From: Astrocystis sublimbata
Taxonomy: Eukaryota > Ascomycota > Sordariomycetes > Xylariales > Xylariaceae
Assembly (NCBI GenBank): GCA_022453515.1
Contig: JAJNNY010000012.1
Location: forward strand, 62,001-126,000
Direction of reading: 5' to 3'
Length of the DNA: 64,000 bases
Position numbers and translations under genes: made by a program
Shown here: piece after piece, positions 44,981-57,055 of the stretch
How positions within the stretch are numbered: position 1 is the first letter of the stretch
Layout: each line of letters opens with the position of its first letter
The notes under the pieces: generated by a model
Told to the model about the DNA's origin: nothing
Seen by the model: the letters and a program-made list of their open reading frames with translations, nothing else
Databases searched by the model: none

Positions 44981-47272
44981 GCCCAGTGCATCGGCTGTCG
45001 CTCCGTGTTCTTCGTCCAAAACATATTATCTAGCTAGCCAATACGGTAGCTACGAGGTCAATATAAGAGAATAACTCATCAGACAAAAGGAAGGGGATGT
45101 GCTTGATCTGCACCGGGACATTGGGTAGTTAGACTACATACTTAAGCCGCCGGCTTCCTCAAGGGCACGATCAAACAAGTCGCAACTTAGCCAAAGACAC
45201 CTGTTGTCCTCATTTGTGTTTCTGAGAAGGTTGCCTACACGCCCATGCTGGAAAGGCTAACAACCACCAAATTGGACGGGCATGTTGCATTGCCCCAAAA
45301 CCTTCCATCTTCTAGTTTCGATGGAAAGATATGTTCAATAGCCAAATCAGGCAAGTAAACTGTGAAGAGATATTGGAAATTGGCGAAATTGTGTAAGAGG
45401 TACTCCAATATTATTGCGCCCTGTGGGTTCAAGCTCATTTGTTTGCCTGATCCGAGTCAATATAAAGCGCGATCGCTATGAAGAGGAAACTCCGACCCTC
45501 GGCAGAGTCTCACATTGCAAGACACACTTAGATTATTGAATTGATAGGTTCATATTGTTGTGGATGGGGCGAGATTGCAATCGGGCCTCTCACAGTCATG
45601 GCTAGGTACCTACCCGTAAATCAAAACAATATAAACTCGCGGAAAACTCGCATCAACAGGCCGAGACACACAGTGTGCACCTGTAGTGAACGGCCTTGTT
45701 GTGGAAGAGGCGCAATTAGAACATGGAAGAAAAGAAATACACATTTCAGCTGAAAATAATTTGGTAGTAGGACGGCCCTGGTAAGAAAAGAGCTACAGGA
45801 GAAGTAATCACATCAGCATTGCTCATTTCGATTTTTGGCTTGGGTGCTTCGTCGTCCTTAGTCCTTACCGTAGCCTGAGAGTAATGACAGTATTGTAGAT
45901 TCCTTCTAATAGCTGGGACACTTCTTCGAGAAGATAATTCTCTTATTACTTTAAAAGATACATGAGCAACCAAACAGAAGTGGACGATAGCTGTAAATAG
46001 GTTAAGTCTAATCCATCATTATGAAAGTGCTGCGGGGTTGGTTGGTTGGCTGGATCATAACCTTGAGGTCAATCCGATAAGCGAACAATGCCAAGACATT
46101 GTGACATCGATTGTCAGGTGGAAGATCAGGACCGTCAGGGTGGGAATTCGAAATGTTCTCGATACTTATCTGGAATACTAAGGATAGCCCCAACAATGAA
46201 ACAATGAAACAAAAGTACATGCACTGACTGCAGTGTAGCACACGTAACAAAATGATGTGACAGAGATACGTGTACTACCTATGCGAAAGCTATATGATCC
46301 TGATGACGCGCACATATGAGCTCGGGGCAGAGATGGCATCCTATCTTCCAAAATCTCAATTGCCATGATACAGTAGTTAGACACAATTGAAGTTTTACGT
46401 ACAATTGGAATAGTCCAAGCGAGATATTGTGTTTCAAGTTCCTGACAGGTAAAACAACCTTGAACATTTGAACCGTGCTAAGCTCATGGGAATCAAGTAT
46501 TGCATGCGGGCAGCAGCAGGTATGCAGAGGGGACCTCGGGAGTGTCTTCACTTGGGTGCCTGGGGTCTGGCCTGCCTGGTCCCTCCCAGTACCTAAGGTA
46601 CCTGTCCAATACCCCTCCACCGAGCTAGTATGGGTAGCTTCTTTCAGACCAGCCCCACTGACGTCATAGACACATATAAACGACCCATGCCACCCGCGAC
46701 GGGACACATTTTATCGTGACACGCTTCCTGTTGTGCGACGCCTGGCCATGCACAAAGACGAAAATCATTCAGCTATGATGCAAGGCTATTCCGGGCCAAG
46801 CAGTGCTAGTCCAGAGTTCGGTACCCAACCTTGGTCCTTCTGATCAGCTACTGGATAGTCTATCGATACCCAGGAAGGTACTTAGTGTAGGTAACGTGTG
46901 GGAAGGAGAGGGGAGCTTGGGAGGTTGAAGGCAGGATCGCATCATAACCTCCTCCTTCAACACTAGATCGAGGGAGACTAAGTATCTAGCGCCAGACCCA
47001 GATTCCGGGCAGCTTGTCACTGTCTTCTTCCTACCTAGAACTCTAATAACCCGTCTTTCTCTTTCTGCTTCTTTCCCATTTCTCCTCGACTTCGGATCGC
47101 GGTATAGACGACCTTGTCCATATTGGACACTACCGATATCCAGATCCTCCAGATCCCGTCACGCGTCCCAGCGGGTTCTGTTACTCCCGCTTGTTGTTCC
47201 TGTCCCACCTAGGTACTATCGTCAACATTGCAGTTCCCGACCAGCTGTGTACGTAATACAAACAGTGCCGCC
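44981..47272. other. Intergenic and 5' leader of the Mug190-like gene
   Basis: 2.3 kb with no supportable gene. 47000-47270 is rich in CT and likely the leader. Partial palindromes built on GGTACC occur near 46595 and 46820-46880. Short frames on both strands lack coding character. Confidence 0.5.
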
Positions 47273-50200
47273 ATGTCTGCTGAGCAGGAACATGTGCAGC
47301 CGGCAGGGGGCCACTATTCGGGGCGCAATCGCATTCCGAACATCAAGGAGTTCGCTGCCTCACTCGATAGAGACAAGAGAGAGCGTGATGCTAAGATCGA
47401 CGCCAATGCTAAAGCGCCCAAGAACAAGACCAGCGACGACGAAGTCAAGCCCCACGAAGACACACATTACCTCGAGGGCCATGGGAGGGTCGTGACCGAT
47501 CCCGTCACCGGCAACCAGATTCAGATAGACGATGCTAAGATTGACGCCAGAAATGCCGTTGAGAATCCACACGTAAGCTGCCGCCGTCTCCCTTGCCTGT
47601 GGTACGCCCATTGACCATTCCGCTTTGCAGTTGTCTGTACCAAACGCAAATCTGGGCAAGGAAACCACTGTCAAGACGGAAGCGACACAATCGGGCGAGG
47701 AGTATAGGAACAACCAAGACATAACTGCGCCCCCTGATCCCGTCGCCACTGGCGCTACCTCGGACGTTCCCATCCATGGCGAGAAGACCAACGTCCTGTT
47801 CCACCCGACCCCGTCAGTCAGCTATGATCCTATGTATAATGCCATTGAGCAGCGCGCTACCGTCTTGAGTGCTGTTGTATTCTTTGCCATCGTTGTTATC
47901 GGTAAACTCTTTGGAGGTAGACTCCTCGGCCTTATACCGTTGGCTATGTGCATTGGTTCTGGCATCTTCCTCTGGATGAAGGACCTGGTTCGCCGAGGTC
48001 GCGACATAGAATGGTCGAGCGAGCAGAAACGAGGTGAGACCGCCGTCGTGAACCTCATCCCCGAATCCGTCGAATGGATGAACTCCTTACTCGGCATCGT
48101 CTGGGGGCTGGTAAACCCTGAGATGTTTGCTGCCGTAGCGGACACCCTCGAGGTAAGTCGCGAAAGGATCCAAGTTTTCCTCGTCATACTAATAACCGTA
48201 GGACGTCATGCAAGCTTCAGTCCCTGGTGTTATTGAGAACGTGAAAGTCGCCGACATCAACCAAGGCAACAATCCCATCCGTATCCTAAGCCTGCGGGCT
48301 TTGCCGGATTCTCACATGCAAGAAATCAAGGACGAAATGCATAAAGAAAATGAGAAAATCAAAGATCCGCAGGAAGTTGCTGCAGACGAAGAAGGTGGTG
48401 ATTATTACAATCTGGAGGCATCTTTCGCCTACCACGCCAAACCATCCGCGCAATCCGTATCCGCCAAGGCCTCCAACATGGGTATGCAGTTGGTGTTCTA
48501 CTTGGGAATCAAGGGGCTATTTGGCGTCCCTTTGCCTATATGTAAGCAAACATGCAACACTTTCATGGAACAAACTCTGACACAGTCTAGGGGTGGAACT
48601 CAACGGTCTAGTTGGAACAGTAAGAATCAGGCTACAGATGTCTCCCCAGCCGCCATTCTTGAAGGCAGTCACGTTCACATTGATGGGCGTTCCCAAAGTG
48701 GAGGCTTCCTGCACACCCATGATCGAACGAGGAGTCAACATCTTGAACCTGCCCTTGATCTCGAACTTCGTTAACTGGGCGATCAAGACCGCTTGTAGTA
48801 TGTATGTTGCACCCAAGAGCATGACGCTTGATCTTGGCAAGATGCTTCAAGGCGACGATATCCAAAAAGAGACCAACGCCATGGGAATACTCTTCATTCG
48901 TATTCACAAAGCCGTCGGCCTGTCAAAGCAGGACCGACGTGGCTCTGAGGGTGGGGGCTCAGACCCCTATATCACTGTCAGCTTTTCCAAGTTTGGCAAG
49001 CCCATGTATTGCACTCGCGTCATCCAGGACGACTTGAACCCCGTATTTGAGGAGACATGCGCTCTTATGGTCACGTCCGACCTTATCAAGGCCGATGAGC
49101 AGCTATCCATGGAACTCTGGGATAGCGACCGCTCTAGCGCCGATGATGTCGTCGGTAAAGTCGAGCTTTCACTTCAGAAGCTGATCCAACACCCTGGCAA
49201 GATGTACCAACAAGTTTCCAAGCTCCGAGGCATCAAGGCCGAGAGCGAGATGCCAGGCGAATTACACTGGGAAGTCGGTTTCTTTGGTAAGACTCAATTC
49301 CGAGCTGCTATGCGCACGGATGGCAAAGACGTCAACCTGCCCGTTGAACTTCGAGACAAAAAAGAGTTGCAAGATGACAAGGGCGCCATTGAAAACTCCG
49401 AGGAAGACGCGGTCACGCACACTCCCCCTGATCCCTTATGGCCCTCGGGTATCTTGTCCGTTGTGGTACATCAGATCGTCAGCCTGGAACTAGCCCAGGT
49501 TAAAGGCTCTGAGGGTGGCAAGCGCAAAGGCGGCAAAGAGTATGAACCAGCCAGAGATGCTGGCGAGATCAAGGAGGAAAGTGCCAAAACACTGCCAAGT
49601 GCTTATTGCACCATCTGCCTTAATGACGAATTGGTAAGTATAGCAATGCTTTGCCCCATGTTGGATTTTAGAAGAATGAATGACTGACAAGCCATCTAGG
49701 CCTACAAAACAAGAACAAAGGTTGTCTCATCCAAGCCGATATTCAATGCTGGTACAGAGCGATTCGTTCGAGACTGGCGCTCAAGCATTGTCACCGTCAC
49801 TGTCCGTGACTCGAGAAATAGGCAGCACGATCCGATTATTGGTGTAGTCCCCCTGAAGTTGTCGGACATCTTGCAGACTAGTAGTCAGGTAAGTGACATC
49901 TTGGCGGTGGCCGTGGGAAGACAGCAACTGATGTATATCTAGTCAACACGGTGGTACCCTCTGGACGGCGGTATTGGTTACGGCCGTATTCGCATCTCGC
50001 TTCTATTCCGGTCCGTGGAGCTGAAGCTACCACCGCCACAACTTGGATGGGATGTGGGCACTTTTGAATTCCTGTCTGATGACCTCACTTCAACCTTCAC
50101 CGGTTCCGATAAGGGTAAAATTAAGCTGAGGATGAGGACTGGTGGTAGCTCTGCAACACTGAAGCGCGACCAGTGCAGCGTTGACGGGAATCTTGTCAGA

Positions 50201-51193
50201 TGGGATATCAACGGGATTACCAATAACCCCCGACCCCGCCTGCCTGTCAGATACCGCTTCCGCTCGCCGATCTTCATTGAGTTCATCCTCCCCAACAAGC
50301 GCCATGCCGAGCATTTTGCTGTCGTGTGGTTGCTTGGCTTGGTTGACAACGAGGAATCGGACTTCGATATTCCTATCTGGAAATGCGACAATGAAACGAG
50401 GTTGTCTCAAAACTATATCACTGAAGAGAACTTCCGAAGCATTCCGGACATCAAGATCGAAGAGGTCGGTCGCCTGCGCTTCCGAGGCAGATACAAGGCG
50501 GGTACAGATCGCGACCATCTTCGATTCGTCAGCGACAACAACTCACGTGAGACGATCGAGACATGGGAAGCCTGCTTTGCCGAGGGTGTTCGACAGGAGG
50601 AGGTTTCTAATGAGCTGCCTCCTACCATCCAGAAGCTACACGACGAATCTTTGACTCATGGACGGGACGTGCTCGCCTCGGTTCCTCCCGAGGAAAAGGA
50701 GAAGTGGCTCGCCAAAGACGGCACAGACTGGTCTGGAGCCTTTGGCAAGGACCCAGCCGAAATTGCGAGTTTGCGACCAGGAAGCGACGGGGCCACTGAT
50801 GGCGATACTTACGAAGATTCCGACAGCGACTCGGAGGCTGGGCCTTCCCAGGGTATCGCGCACGAGGAGACGGATCTAGGCGTCCAAGATGCTAGCAACG
50901 CCGGCGCTGCGCACGAAGACGCTCCCGGGCAGACGAGAAGGGCCTCCATGGCAACTAAGAGTTCCGGCTCGGCCGCTTCAGTTAAGAGCAGTAGCAGCAA
51001 GAACCCCATGGCGGTGTACAAAGACTACAAGAGCCGTAGCCGCGACCTCCACCGTCAGCATCGCGGCCTCATGCAATGGCGGCCCATGCGCAATGTCCAG
51101 TTCGCCAAGGACGAGGCTAAGTACGCCGTCAGACGGTTGACTAAGGTCGGTTCTCTCAGTGGACGCCAGCCAGACGTTGAGACCGAGATTTAA
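47273..51193 (+). CDS. Mug190-like SMP/C2-domain membrane-contact protein
   Basis: Six exons: 47273-47572, 47631-48152, 48202-48541, 48591-49633, 49700-49888 and 49943-51193, giving 1214 residues. Introns are 49-66 nt with GTAAG donors. The ATG follows GCCGCC; the frame upstream has no ATG. Residues about 177-216 form a hydrophobic hairpin (VLSAVVFFAIVVIG, LIPLAMCIGSGIFLW). Next comes an SMP lipid-transfer-type region of about 230-470 (WVELNGLVGTVRIRLQ). A first C2 domain follows from about 486 (SDPYITVSFSKFGK), and a second from about 660 that is split by exons 4-6. A further beta-rich and an acidic Ser-rich tail follow. This matches the fungal Mug190 family, related to tricalbins and extended synaptotagmins that bridge ER and plasma membrane and move lipids. 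The function of Mug190 itself is little known. Confidence 0.92.
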
Positions 51194-52295
51194 ATCAAGA
51201 TGTCAGCTTTTGTACGTGCTTAAAATGCATGATTCATGAGAAAATGGGCCTGTTTTGAGTAAGGGGGGAAATTGGATCGAAGTTTCAAACTTGGATCGTG
51301 TCTGTATATGTAATTAATCTATGAATAGCAAAGTATGAGTAATGAAAATACATGTAATCATTATTAAGCCTATCAATATTCGCAATACCTCTAGATTTTC
51401 TACCATGTGTGCATACATATATGCAATGTTGGCTGCGAGAGAATAGCTCAGATGGAACAACGGAGGTGCAATGGACCATCTGGAACCCCTCTCCTAGCCA
51501 GAAACACCAAGCAGGTCTTTCTAAGATTTTTACTCTTCCTTGATCTGAAAATTGAGAAAGGCCATGGAGGAACTTGCTGGCTTAACTCAGAGTGTTGCAA
51601 GGTGTTATTTTTTTGTCTTTGTGAGACATAGACTCTAGGGGAGGAAAATGAAAAGGGGATGGGAACGATGACAGAGAGAATTCACGTTCGTTGAGATATG
51701 TAATGCAGGAATTCATCGTATCACAGCGGCAGGTACTGTCACAGTCAAATCACACGAGTAGAGAGAGGTGGGAGCGGAAGCAACCTGGGCAGATTGTTAG
51801 CTGACTGAATATCCTTTATCTATCTTTAGTAAAAGAGAAGCAGAAATTCTGTATAACGTACCTGTTCGGACTAGGTTTGAGCGAAGTGAAGTGAAGTTGT
51901 GGCCTGCATGGTGAAAACTCGCACGATACTGCGGAACAGCTCCAGTACCCTCTTGAAAATCTTCGCCGTCTTCCATATATGGCGCTGATATTGTGTGTGT
52001 TGTTGTTATATACAGAACCTTTCATGTGCACGTGGGGGGTTTTGGATCCACGCCGCCTTTCGTTCTATGCAGTACATGTAATGTTGTACAGTCGTCGAGT
52101 CAAGCCAGTACCAATGAAGGCATGTTGCTCACCCTTCTTCTTCAAATATAGGGTAGCTTGCTCTTTCTTGTAGATCCTTCTTCCGAGTATATGCTTTTCT
52201 CCCTCATACACACACTGTTCTCGCCCCGTCGATGCTTTCGTTTCTCCTGCTTTCTGAAATGGGTTTAGTGACGCTTTCTTTTTTTCGTTTCCATT
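51194..52295. other. Convergent intergenic region
   Basis: It holds the 3' flanks of the Mug190-like and mitoribosomal genes. A tRNA-like A-box word (TAGCTCAGATGG near 51445) is not followed by a B box, so no tRNA is called. Confidence 0.5.
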
Positions 52296-53256
52296 TTACT
52301 GGTTGGCGGCCTTGATGGCCTCGGCCTCCTTCTTGGCGAGGGCCAGCATGCGCTCTTCGCGCCTCTTGTCGTCGATGTACTTCTTGACGAGGGCGCGGTC
52401 GATGGCGCCCACCTCGCGGCGGTCCTCGACCTGGCGCATCTCGGCCTGCTCGCTAGGCGTCGGCTGGACCGGGGAGGCGCCCGTCTTGGCTAGGAACTCG
52501 GTCAGGATGGCGTCCGAGTGGACGTTCTTCATGTCGATCTCGACGATGCGCTCGCCCTCGCTGGGCGGGGGTGCCGGGTGCTCGTTCTTCACGCTCGAAT
52601 GCGGCTGCTGGGCGAGGGGCAGCATGTTGCGCACGACTTCTGCCATCGACAGGGCGGAGTCTGAGGGGGAGGAAGAGCCGGAGATGGTGGCTTGGCGGAA
52701 GTAGATGGACATGGTCGCGGGGCCGCCTATCTCGTCGCGCCTGTTCACCAGCATCGGGATCGCGGGGTTCCAGTATTTAAGGCGTGGTAGACATTCTCTC
52801 CAGAATCGCCTGCGGGGACAAAGTGTGTTAGAATCATATCGTGTCGAATTCGGCAGCTCACAGGATCGCGCCAGGATGGAGATCAGAGATCAGAGACTAG
52901 AGACCAATTGATCCCTCTGCATGTTCGCAGTCGTACCTCGGGCCCATGTGTCCATCATTCCATCTCAGCGCAAAGTCCAGATGTATCCTCGTTATCTCGG
53001 GTGGCAGCACCGCAGCGCCGGGGCCATGCCGTAACGCCAAAAGCTAATTGATAAGCTGTGTCAGACTGTCTCTCATCCTCATACGCAGGAAGGGGTCATG
53101 GGCGCAGGTGGTCAGTGGTGGGTGGATTGGTGGGCGGTGCTGCTTCTATATACCTTCTGCTTCCATGTTAGCCAAGGTGCGTGCAGATGCAGTGCGAGAG
53201 TATTTGGAGTGGCTCACGGCTTGTAATATGTGCATGCGCTTTCCTGGGTTCACCAT
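52296..53256 (-). CDS. Mitochondrial ribosomal protein, L51/S25/CI-B8 fold (likely mL61/Mrp49)
   Basis: Three exons: 53256-53218, 53043-52937 and 52809-52296, giving 219 residues. Introns are 174 nt (GTGAGC to AATTAG) and 127 nt (GTACGA to CGCAG). The joined N-terminus MVNPGKRMHILQALLALRHG continues into PGAAVLPPEITRIHLDFA and GHMGPRRFWRECLPRLKY, then WNPAIPMLVNRR. This is the thioredoxin-like L51/S25/CI-B8 domain shared by several mitoribosomal proteins and a complex I subunit. Among these the fungal Mrp49 (mL61) type fits best, but mS25-type cannot be excluded. The C-terminal third is an Ala/Glu/Lys-rich helix ending EAEAIKAANQ. The basic N-terminus suits mitochondrial import. It acts in mitochondrial translation. 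Confidence 0.85.
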
Positions 53257-54328
53257 GTTGACGGGCCACGAGCCTCTATGCTCGTTGTTTCGCCAAAGAG
53301 GAGTTTACTGGGTTGGTTGAGGGTGAGGCCGTCTTCTCTTGGTACAGTACAGCGTCGAGAGAGTCTACACCCGGTGCAGGTGAATCGATAAATTTCGGGT
53401 GGACCCTCCCGCTGCTGCTGCGCTGCTCCCCATTGCCCGCTCGCCGCTTTGGCGGGCCGACTGCTACCTCCGAGACTGTAACCCGGTGTAGACCTACCCG
53501 TCACCTAATACTGTGTCACTGACAATCACACACTGTAACCAGGTCGAAGGTGCAAGAAAGTCCAAACCGGTTTTATGTATGAGATAGCAAGTTGCAACTC
53601 ATCAGGGCCAGCTGACACTGGGCAACATGGATATTTCTAGAACATTGCCAAATAGAGTGCACAGATTTGCTGTACAACTGTAGTATTTGCGTCATTGTCT
53701 TTGAAAAATTAAGTATTCTATCCAGTTCTAGGTCTTCTTCATTACTCATTCAAACTGCATCGTAGGAGTCTACCTATTCTCAGCGGAGTAGTCTCAGTAG
53801 TCTTATGAGGGACAAGTTGGCAGTTGCGAGTAGGTCTTCGAGGGTCATGGTCAACCAACGTGTCATTACTCAGTAGTAACTATGGTGATAAGCCAGGAGA
53901 CTTATAAGAGCAATAAATAAGAGGCACTCACGTTACCTCCTCCGTCGCCGTGGGTCTTTACTCATCCTGATGCGCTTGAGATGCGTGGATCGTAAAGGAA
54001 TCCTCGACTTGTATAACGCAACAAGTACTCATAAGTCTTGAATTTCACCTGATACCATGCAGCCAGCATTGTATTAAGCTGTCCCCTCGCAGCATGTTCA
54101 TGATAATGCTGTATGATCGATCATCAGGTGAAATACTGGACTTGGGTGAAACAGCGTAACGAGGGTTTAAAATAACGATATGATATCAATAAGGAGTGCG
54201 CATTGTTGGCAACACGTCTAAAGTGCTGATCTGTTCCGAGACCCTAATGCTACATCGTATGGTTGGATGATGCTGTTTCTCCTATTTACTGCCATGTTTG
54301 GATGCCCCCCGGTTTTGAATGTACATCT
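53257..54328. other. Intergenic with a compound hairpin
   Basis: 1.07 kb. No gene is supported. It contains the inverted repeat at 54042-54134 and the promoter of the mitoribosomal gene. Confidence 0.5.
54042..54134. repeat. Nested inverted repeat, about 93 bp
   Basis: Outer arms ATTTCACCTGAT (54042-54053) and ATCAGGTGAAAT (54123-54134) are exact complements. Inner arms CAGCATT (54064-54070) and AATGCTG (54105-54111) sit 10 and 11 bases inside them. The symmetrical spacing suggests one stem with an internal loop, as in a structured RNA or a tiny non-autonomous element. Confidence 0.6.
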
Positions 54329-54960
54329 CTAAGCATCGAGCTTAACGGGGAAGTTTCCAGCTTCTGTAGTTGGCACTTGTTAGTCCTGTGAACATCCGTC
54401 GGATACGATCGAGCGGCCTGTGCTGGGAGCTGGGAGCTGGGTGTTGGGTCGCGCATGTGTAGGCGCATAAGGTAGGTGATTCACGAACCTCGCTGGTCAT
54501 CCCATCGCTGGTACCATCCGCTCGGGCATAGGGATCGGTAGGCGAGGAAGAACTGGCGGCAAGGAGCGAAGTCCTCGCCCTTGGCGTTGATGCACTTGTG
54601 GTAGTCGACGTAGTTTTGCCAGCAGTGCTTCGTCTGGTTCTGGTTGGGGAACCGGGCATCGACACCTGTGAGAATTCCGTATCAGAGTCGTTCCCATCGG
54701 GGGCGATAGAGGGGGTGCAGCTCGGCAAGTCGGCGGGCACATGGATCGTCTAGTCGCCCAATCGCATATTCAATTCCAATAAAGGCGTTGTAGTCGAACA
54801 AGGGCCGGGGGTGTGAGTTTCTTACCAGCTAAGAGAATGAAACAGTCAGCATCGAACAGTCCTCGGCTATCCAACAGCAGCAGATAAATGCGGTAAATTA
54901 GGTTGTAGACTTACCAGTGACGAACTTGAAGGGCTTGGTCTCGCGCTCGTCGTCAGACAT
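54329..54960 (-). CDS. cox12: Cytochrome c oxidase subunit Cox12 (subunit VIb/6B)
   Basis: Exons are 54960-54915, a 3-nt micro-exon at 54828-54826, 54665-54489 and 54363-54329, giving 86 residues, the normal length. The protein starts MSDDERETKPFKFVT and continues VDARFPNQNQTKHCWQNYVD. CWQNYVDYHKC is the CX9C and CRQFFLAYRSLC the CX10C motif that form the disulphide-bonded hairpin, so import through the Mia40 pathway is expected. It ends REAGNFPVKLDA. Introns are 86, 160 and 125 nt. Each side of the micro-exon (CTG) has full splice signals: TGCTGACTG then CTCTTAG before it, GTAAGA after it. Including it reads FVTAGVDAR and skipping it FVTGVDAR; both stay in frame. The protein bridges cytochrome c oxidase monomers in the intermembrane space. 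Confidence 0.95.
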
Positions 54961-55637
54961 TTTGAAAATCGGCTCTTTCGGTACGGTGATGTGTTACGGG
55001 GGTAGACGGCGGCGGATGTGCTCGAGAGGGCGGATGGCGGCGGGTGAGGGTACTGATGATGTCGGAGAAGCAGGAAGGCGTGCGGTGCGAGAGAGCTCTC
55101 AGGCAATTGTCGAATCACTCACTGCAGGGCCGTTTAAGCCTGGCACGCCTGATCACTGCAAGTGGTCAGTGGTGGCCTGACAAACAGATCTGGGATAGCG
55201 GGCTGGGCCGCCCCGCCTATTGCGAAAGGCTGCGCGCTGAGTGGCTGCGACGGCTATTCCCACGCCCACGGACCACTGGAAACGCCTGTAACTCCCCAGA
55301 CGCCCCCCACCTTCCAATACCTACCAGATGTACCTGCTGTACAGTCTGTATGCCAAATGCTGCGGTTGTCAGCCTGTGGGTACATACTTAGATAAGCAAC
55401 TAGTTGCTGGCATGGCCTCATCAAGCTAGCCGGAGGTGCAAGTCAAGGCAAGGCAAGGTAGGACCGTAAGGTTGGGAACCTAGCGTCGTTCTCGGGTCGG
55501 CTCAACTCGTCTCCTCCAACCAGCCAAACTCCAATTGCAAAGGCACATCCCCTTCGAGCCGCCGAATTCGAAGCTTCAATTCCATACCGCAACACACCCA
55601 GTCAGATCCCGACCAATCTCCCCTCAATCCCGCCGCC
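54961..55637. promoter_or_regulatory. Shared upstream region of divergent cox12 and NDUFA4-type genes
   Basis: 677 bp separate the two start codons of genes for respiratory-chain subunits. The Cox12 side is C/T-rich on its coding strand. A bidirectional promoter is a reasonable inference. No specific factor site was identified. Confidence 0.5.
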
Positions 55638-56185
55638 ATGTATGCCACACGAGCCCTTCGCATGGCGCCCACGATGCGCATGATGCGTCTCCCCGTCAGT
55701 ATCTCCCATACATCCTTCTGTGCGGCCCAGATGACGTTGATGACGTTGCTAACAACCCATGTAGAAGGAGGACCAGAGCGGTAAGTCGACACTTGCAAAG
55801 CCACTGCGCTTCGGACACTACCGACCCAGTGGCCCTGCCACACACCCACCGAAGAGACGAGGACGTATAGCGAACGGTCACTGACACTACCGGCACAATA
55901 TAGCGCACACCATCTCCCAGCGTCTGCGAAAGCTGAAACAGATTCCCGCTGAATTGATCCCTCTCGGTTAGTCTATCACGCATTCAACAAAACATAGAAA
56001 GCTCCGGGGTCGGGTCAGGGTGTTCGTGAGACTGATTATAACGACGAACCATAGGCGTGGTCGTTGCTTTCGCTGTCTTCGCCGCCGGCTACTCGACCAC
56101 CCGCAAATTCTGGGTCGACAAGAACCTCCGTCTCGCCCGCCAAAACCGCAAGGCCGACCCTACTGAGGACGGTGAGCACCATTAA
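55638..56185 (+). CDS. NDUFA4/MLRQ-type respiratory-chain subunit
   Basis: Four exons: 55638-55694, 55765-55780, 55904-55966 and 56055-56185, giving 88 residues. The donors are GTCAGT (slightly unusual), GTAAGT and GTTAGT, with branches GCTAAC, CACTGAC and GACTGAT. The exon 1 product MYATRALRMAPTMRMMRLP is basic and Met/Arg-rich, a mitochondrial presequence-like start. KEDQSAHTISQRLRKLKQIP precedes one membrane helix, ELIPLGVVVAFAVFAAGYS, then TTRKFWVDKNLRL. This is the MLRQ/NDUFA4 family (PF06522 type). It was long listed with complex I and is now placed in or with cytochrome c oxidase in mammals. That makes its head-to-head position with cox12 functionally coherent. Exon 2 of 16 nt is short but has clear signals on both sides. 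Confidence 0.88.
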
Positions 56186-56520
56186 ACAGGTTTACGTCGC
56201 GTTTAGTGGGAGCATTGGGCGAGGCAATGATAGGATGCCGGTGTGACACAAACTATTCCCTTATCGTCGAGACAGCACAACATTGTATATGATAGGAACT
56301 CGTAAGGCTAGAGGAAGAAAAATGTTGCATTTGTGATATCAATCATGGTATAGACTCCAGCCCGCAAAGACTTGACCTTTTCGTTGTCTCCTTTTGGGCT
56401 CTAGCCTTGTGCCTTCGGCACTGTAGGCCCTATCAACCGTCCGTAACGCCAACGCTATGCGAGAGAGTGTTCACACGTTCCTCTAAGTCCGACTCCCCAG
56501 TTGCCAATGAAACTGACCCT
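56186..56520. other. Short convergent intergenic region
   Basis: 335 bp of 3' flanks of the NDUFA4-type and RRM genes. Nothing else is seen. Confidence 0.6.
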
Positions 56521-57055
56521 TCATTCCGGCTTGGGTCCTGCCACATCAAGCCCCTCGAGACCCTGCATGGGGTCATCCGGTCTGTCGTCGGCCGCCTTGT
56601 CGTCCTCGGGCGCCACTATACGATCCTCCTCACTGACAGCATTTTTGGCAAGCCATCCCTCCTATTCACATTTGTAAGCATGTCATCAGTAAAACATGGC
56701 AAATAAGAGAGGAACATGAGAGACAAGAACTAACCTGTTCCCAAACGGCTGTCTTGCTTCCAAGGCCCTCATCCGCGCTTTTAGGGGCTTTGGCCGCCGA
56801 TACTTTCAATATACGGCCGAAGAACTCAGACTGGTCCATGTTGTCGATGGCCTCCTTGGCGTCCTCGGCATCCTCGTACTCAACGTAGGCAAAGCCCCTG
56901 TGAGGCTCGGTGGCGTTGGGCGCATCGTTTTTGGGCAGCGATATGTCGGCAATCTCACCAAAGGGTATAAATGCGTCGTGGAGGTTGGCCGTGGTGGCCA
57001 GCGAGGCGAGCCCGCCGACGTAGACGGTCGCCTTCCAGCGGGCCGAGTCGGTCAT
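56521..57055 (-). CDS. RNA-recognition-motif protein (PPIE-type RRM)
   Basis: Exon 1 is 57055-56735. The 73-nt intron, 56734-56662, has GTTAGT, TACTGATG and AATAG. Exon 2 is 56661-56521. The product is 153 residues. A single RRM spans about residues 9-90, with RNP2 TVYVGGL at 10-16 and RNP1 RGFAYVEY at 53-60, both with the aromatic residues needed for RNA stacking. The tail reads WEQEGWLAKNAVSEED and DPMQGLEGLDVAGPKPE. The RRM resembles that of cyclophilin E (PPIE), but no isomerase domain is present; fungi often have the RRM alone. A spliceosome-related role is likely from that kinship, not shown here. It is divergent from SEC31 with 886 bp between starts. Confidence 0.9.

Noticed and set aside
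51435..51500. TAGCTCAGATGG, a tRNA A-box-like word
   Set aside because: No matching D-stem, anticodon arm or TTCRA loop follows.
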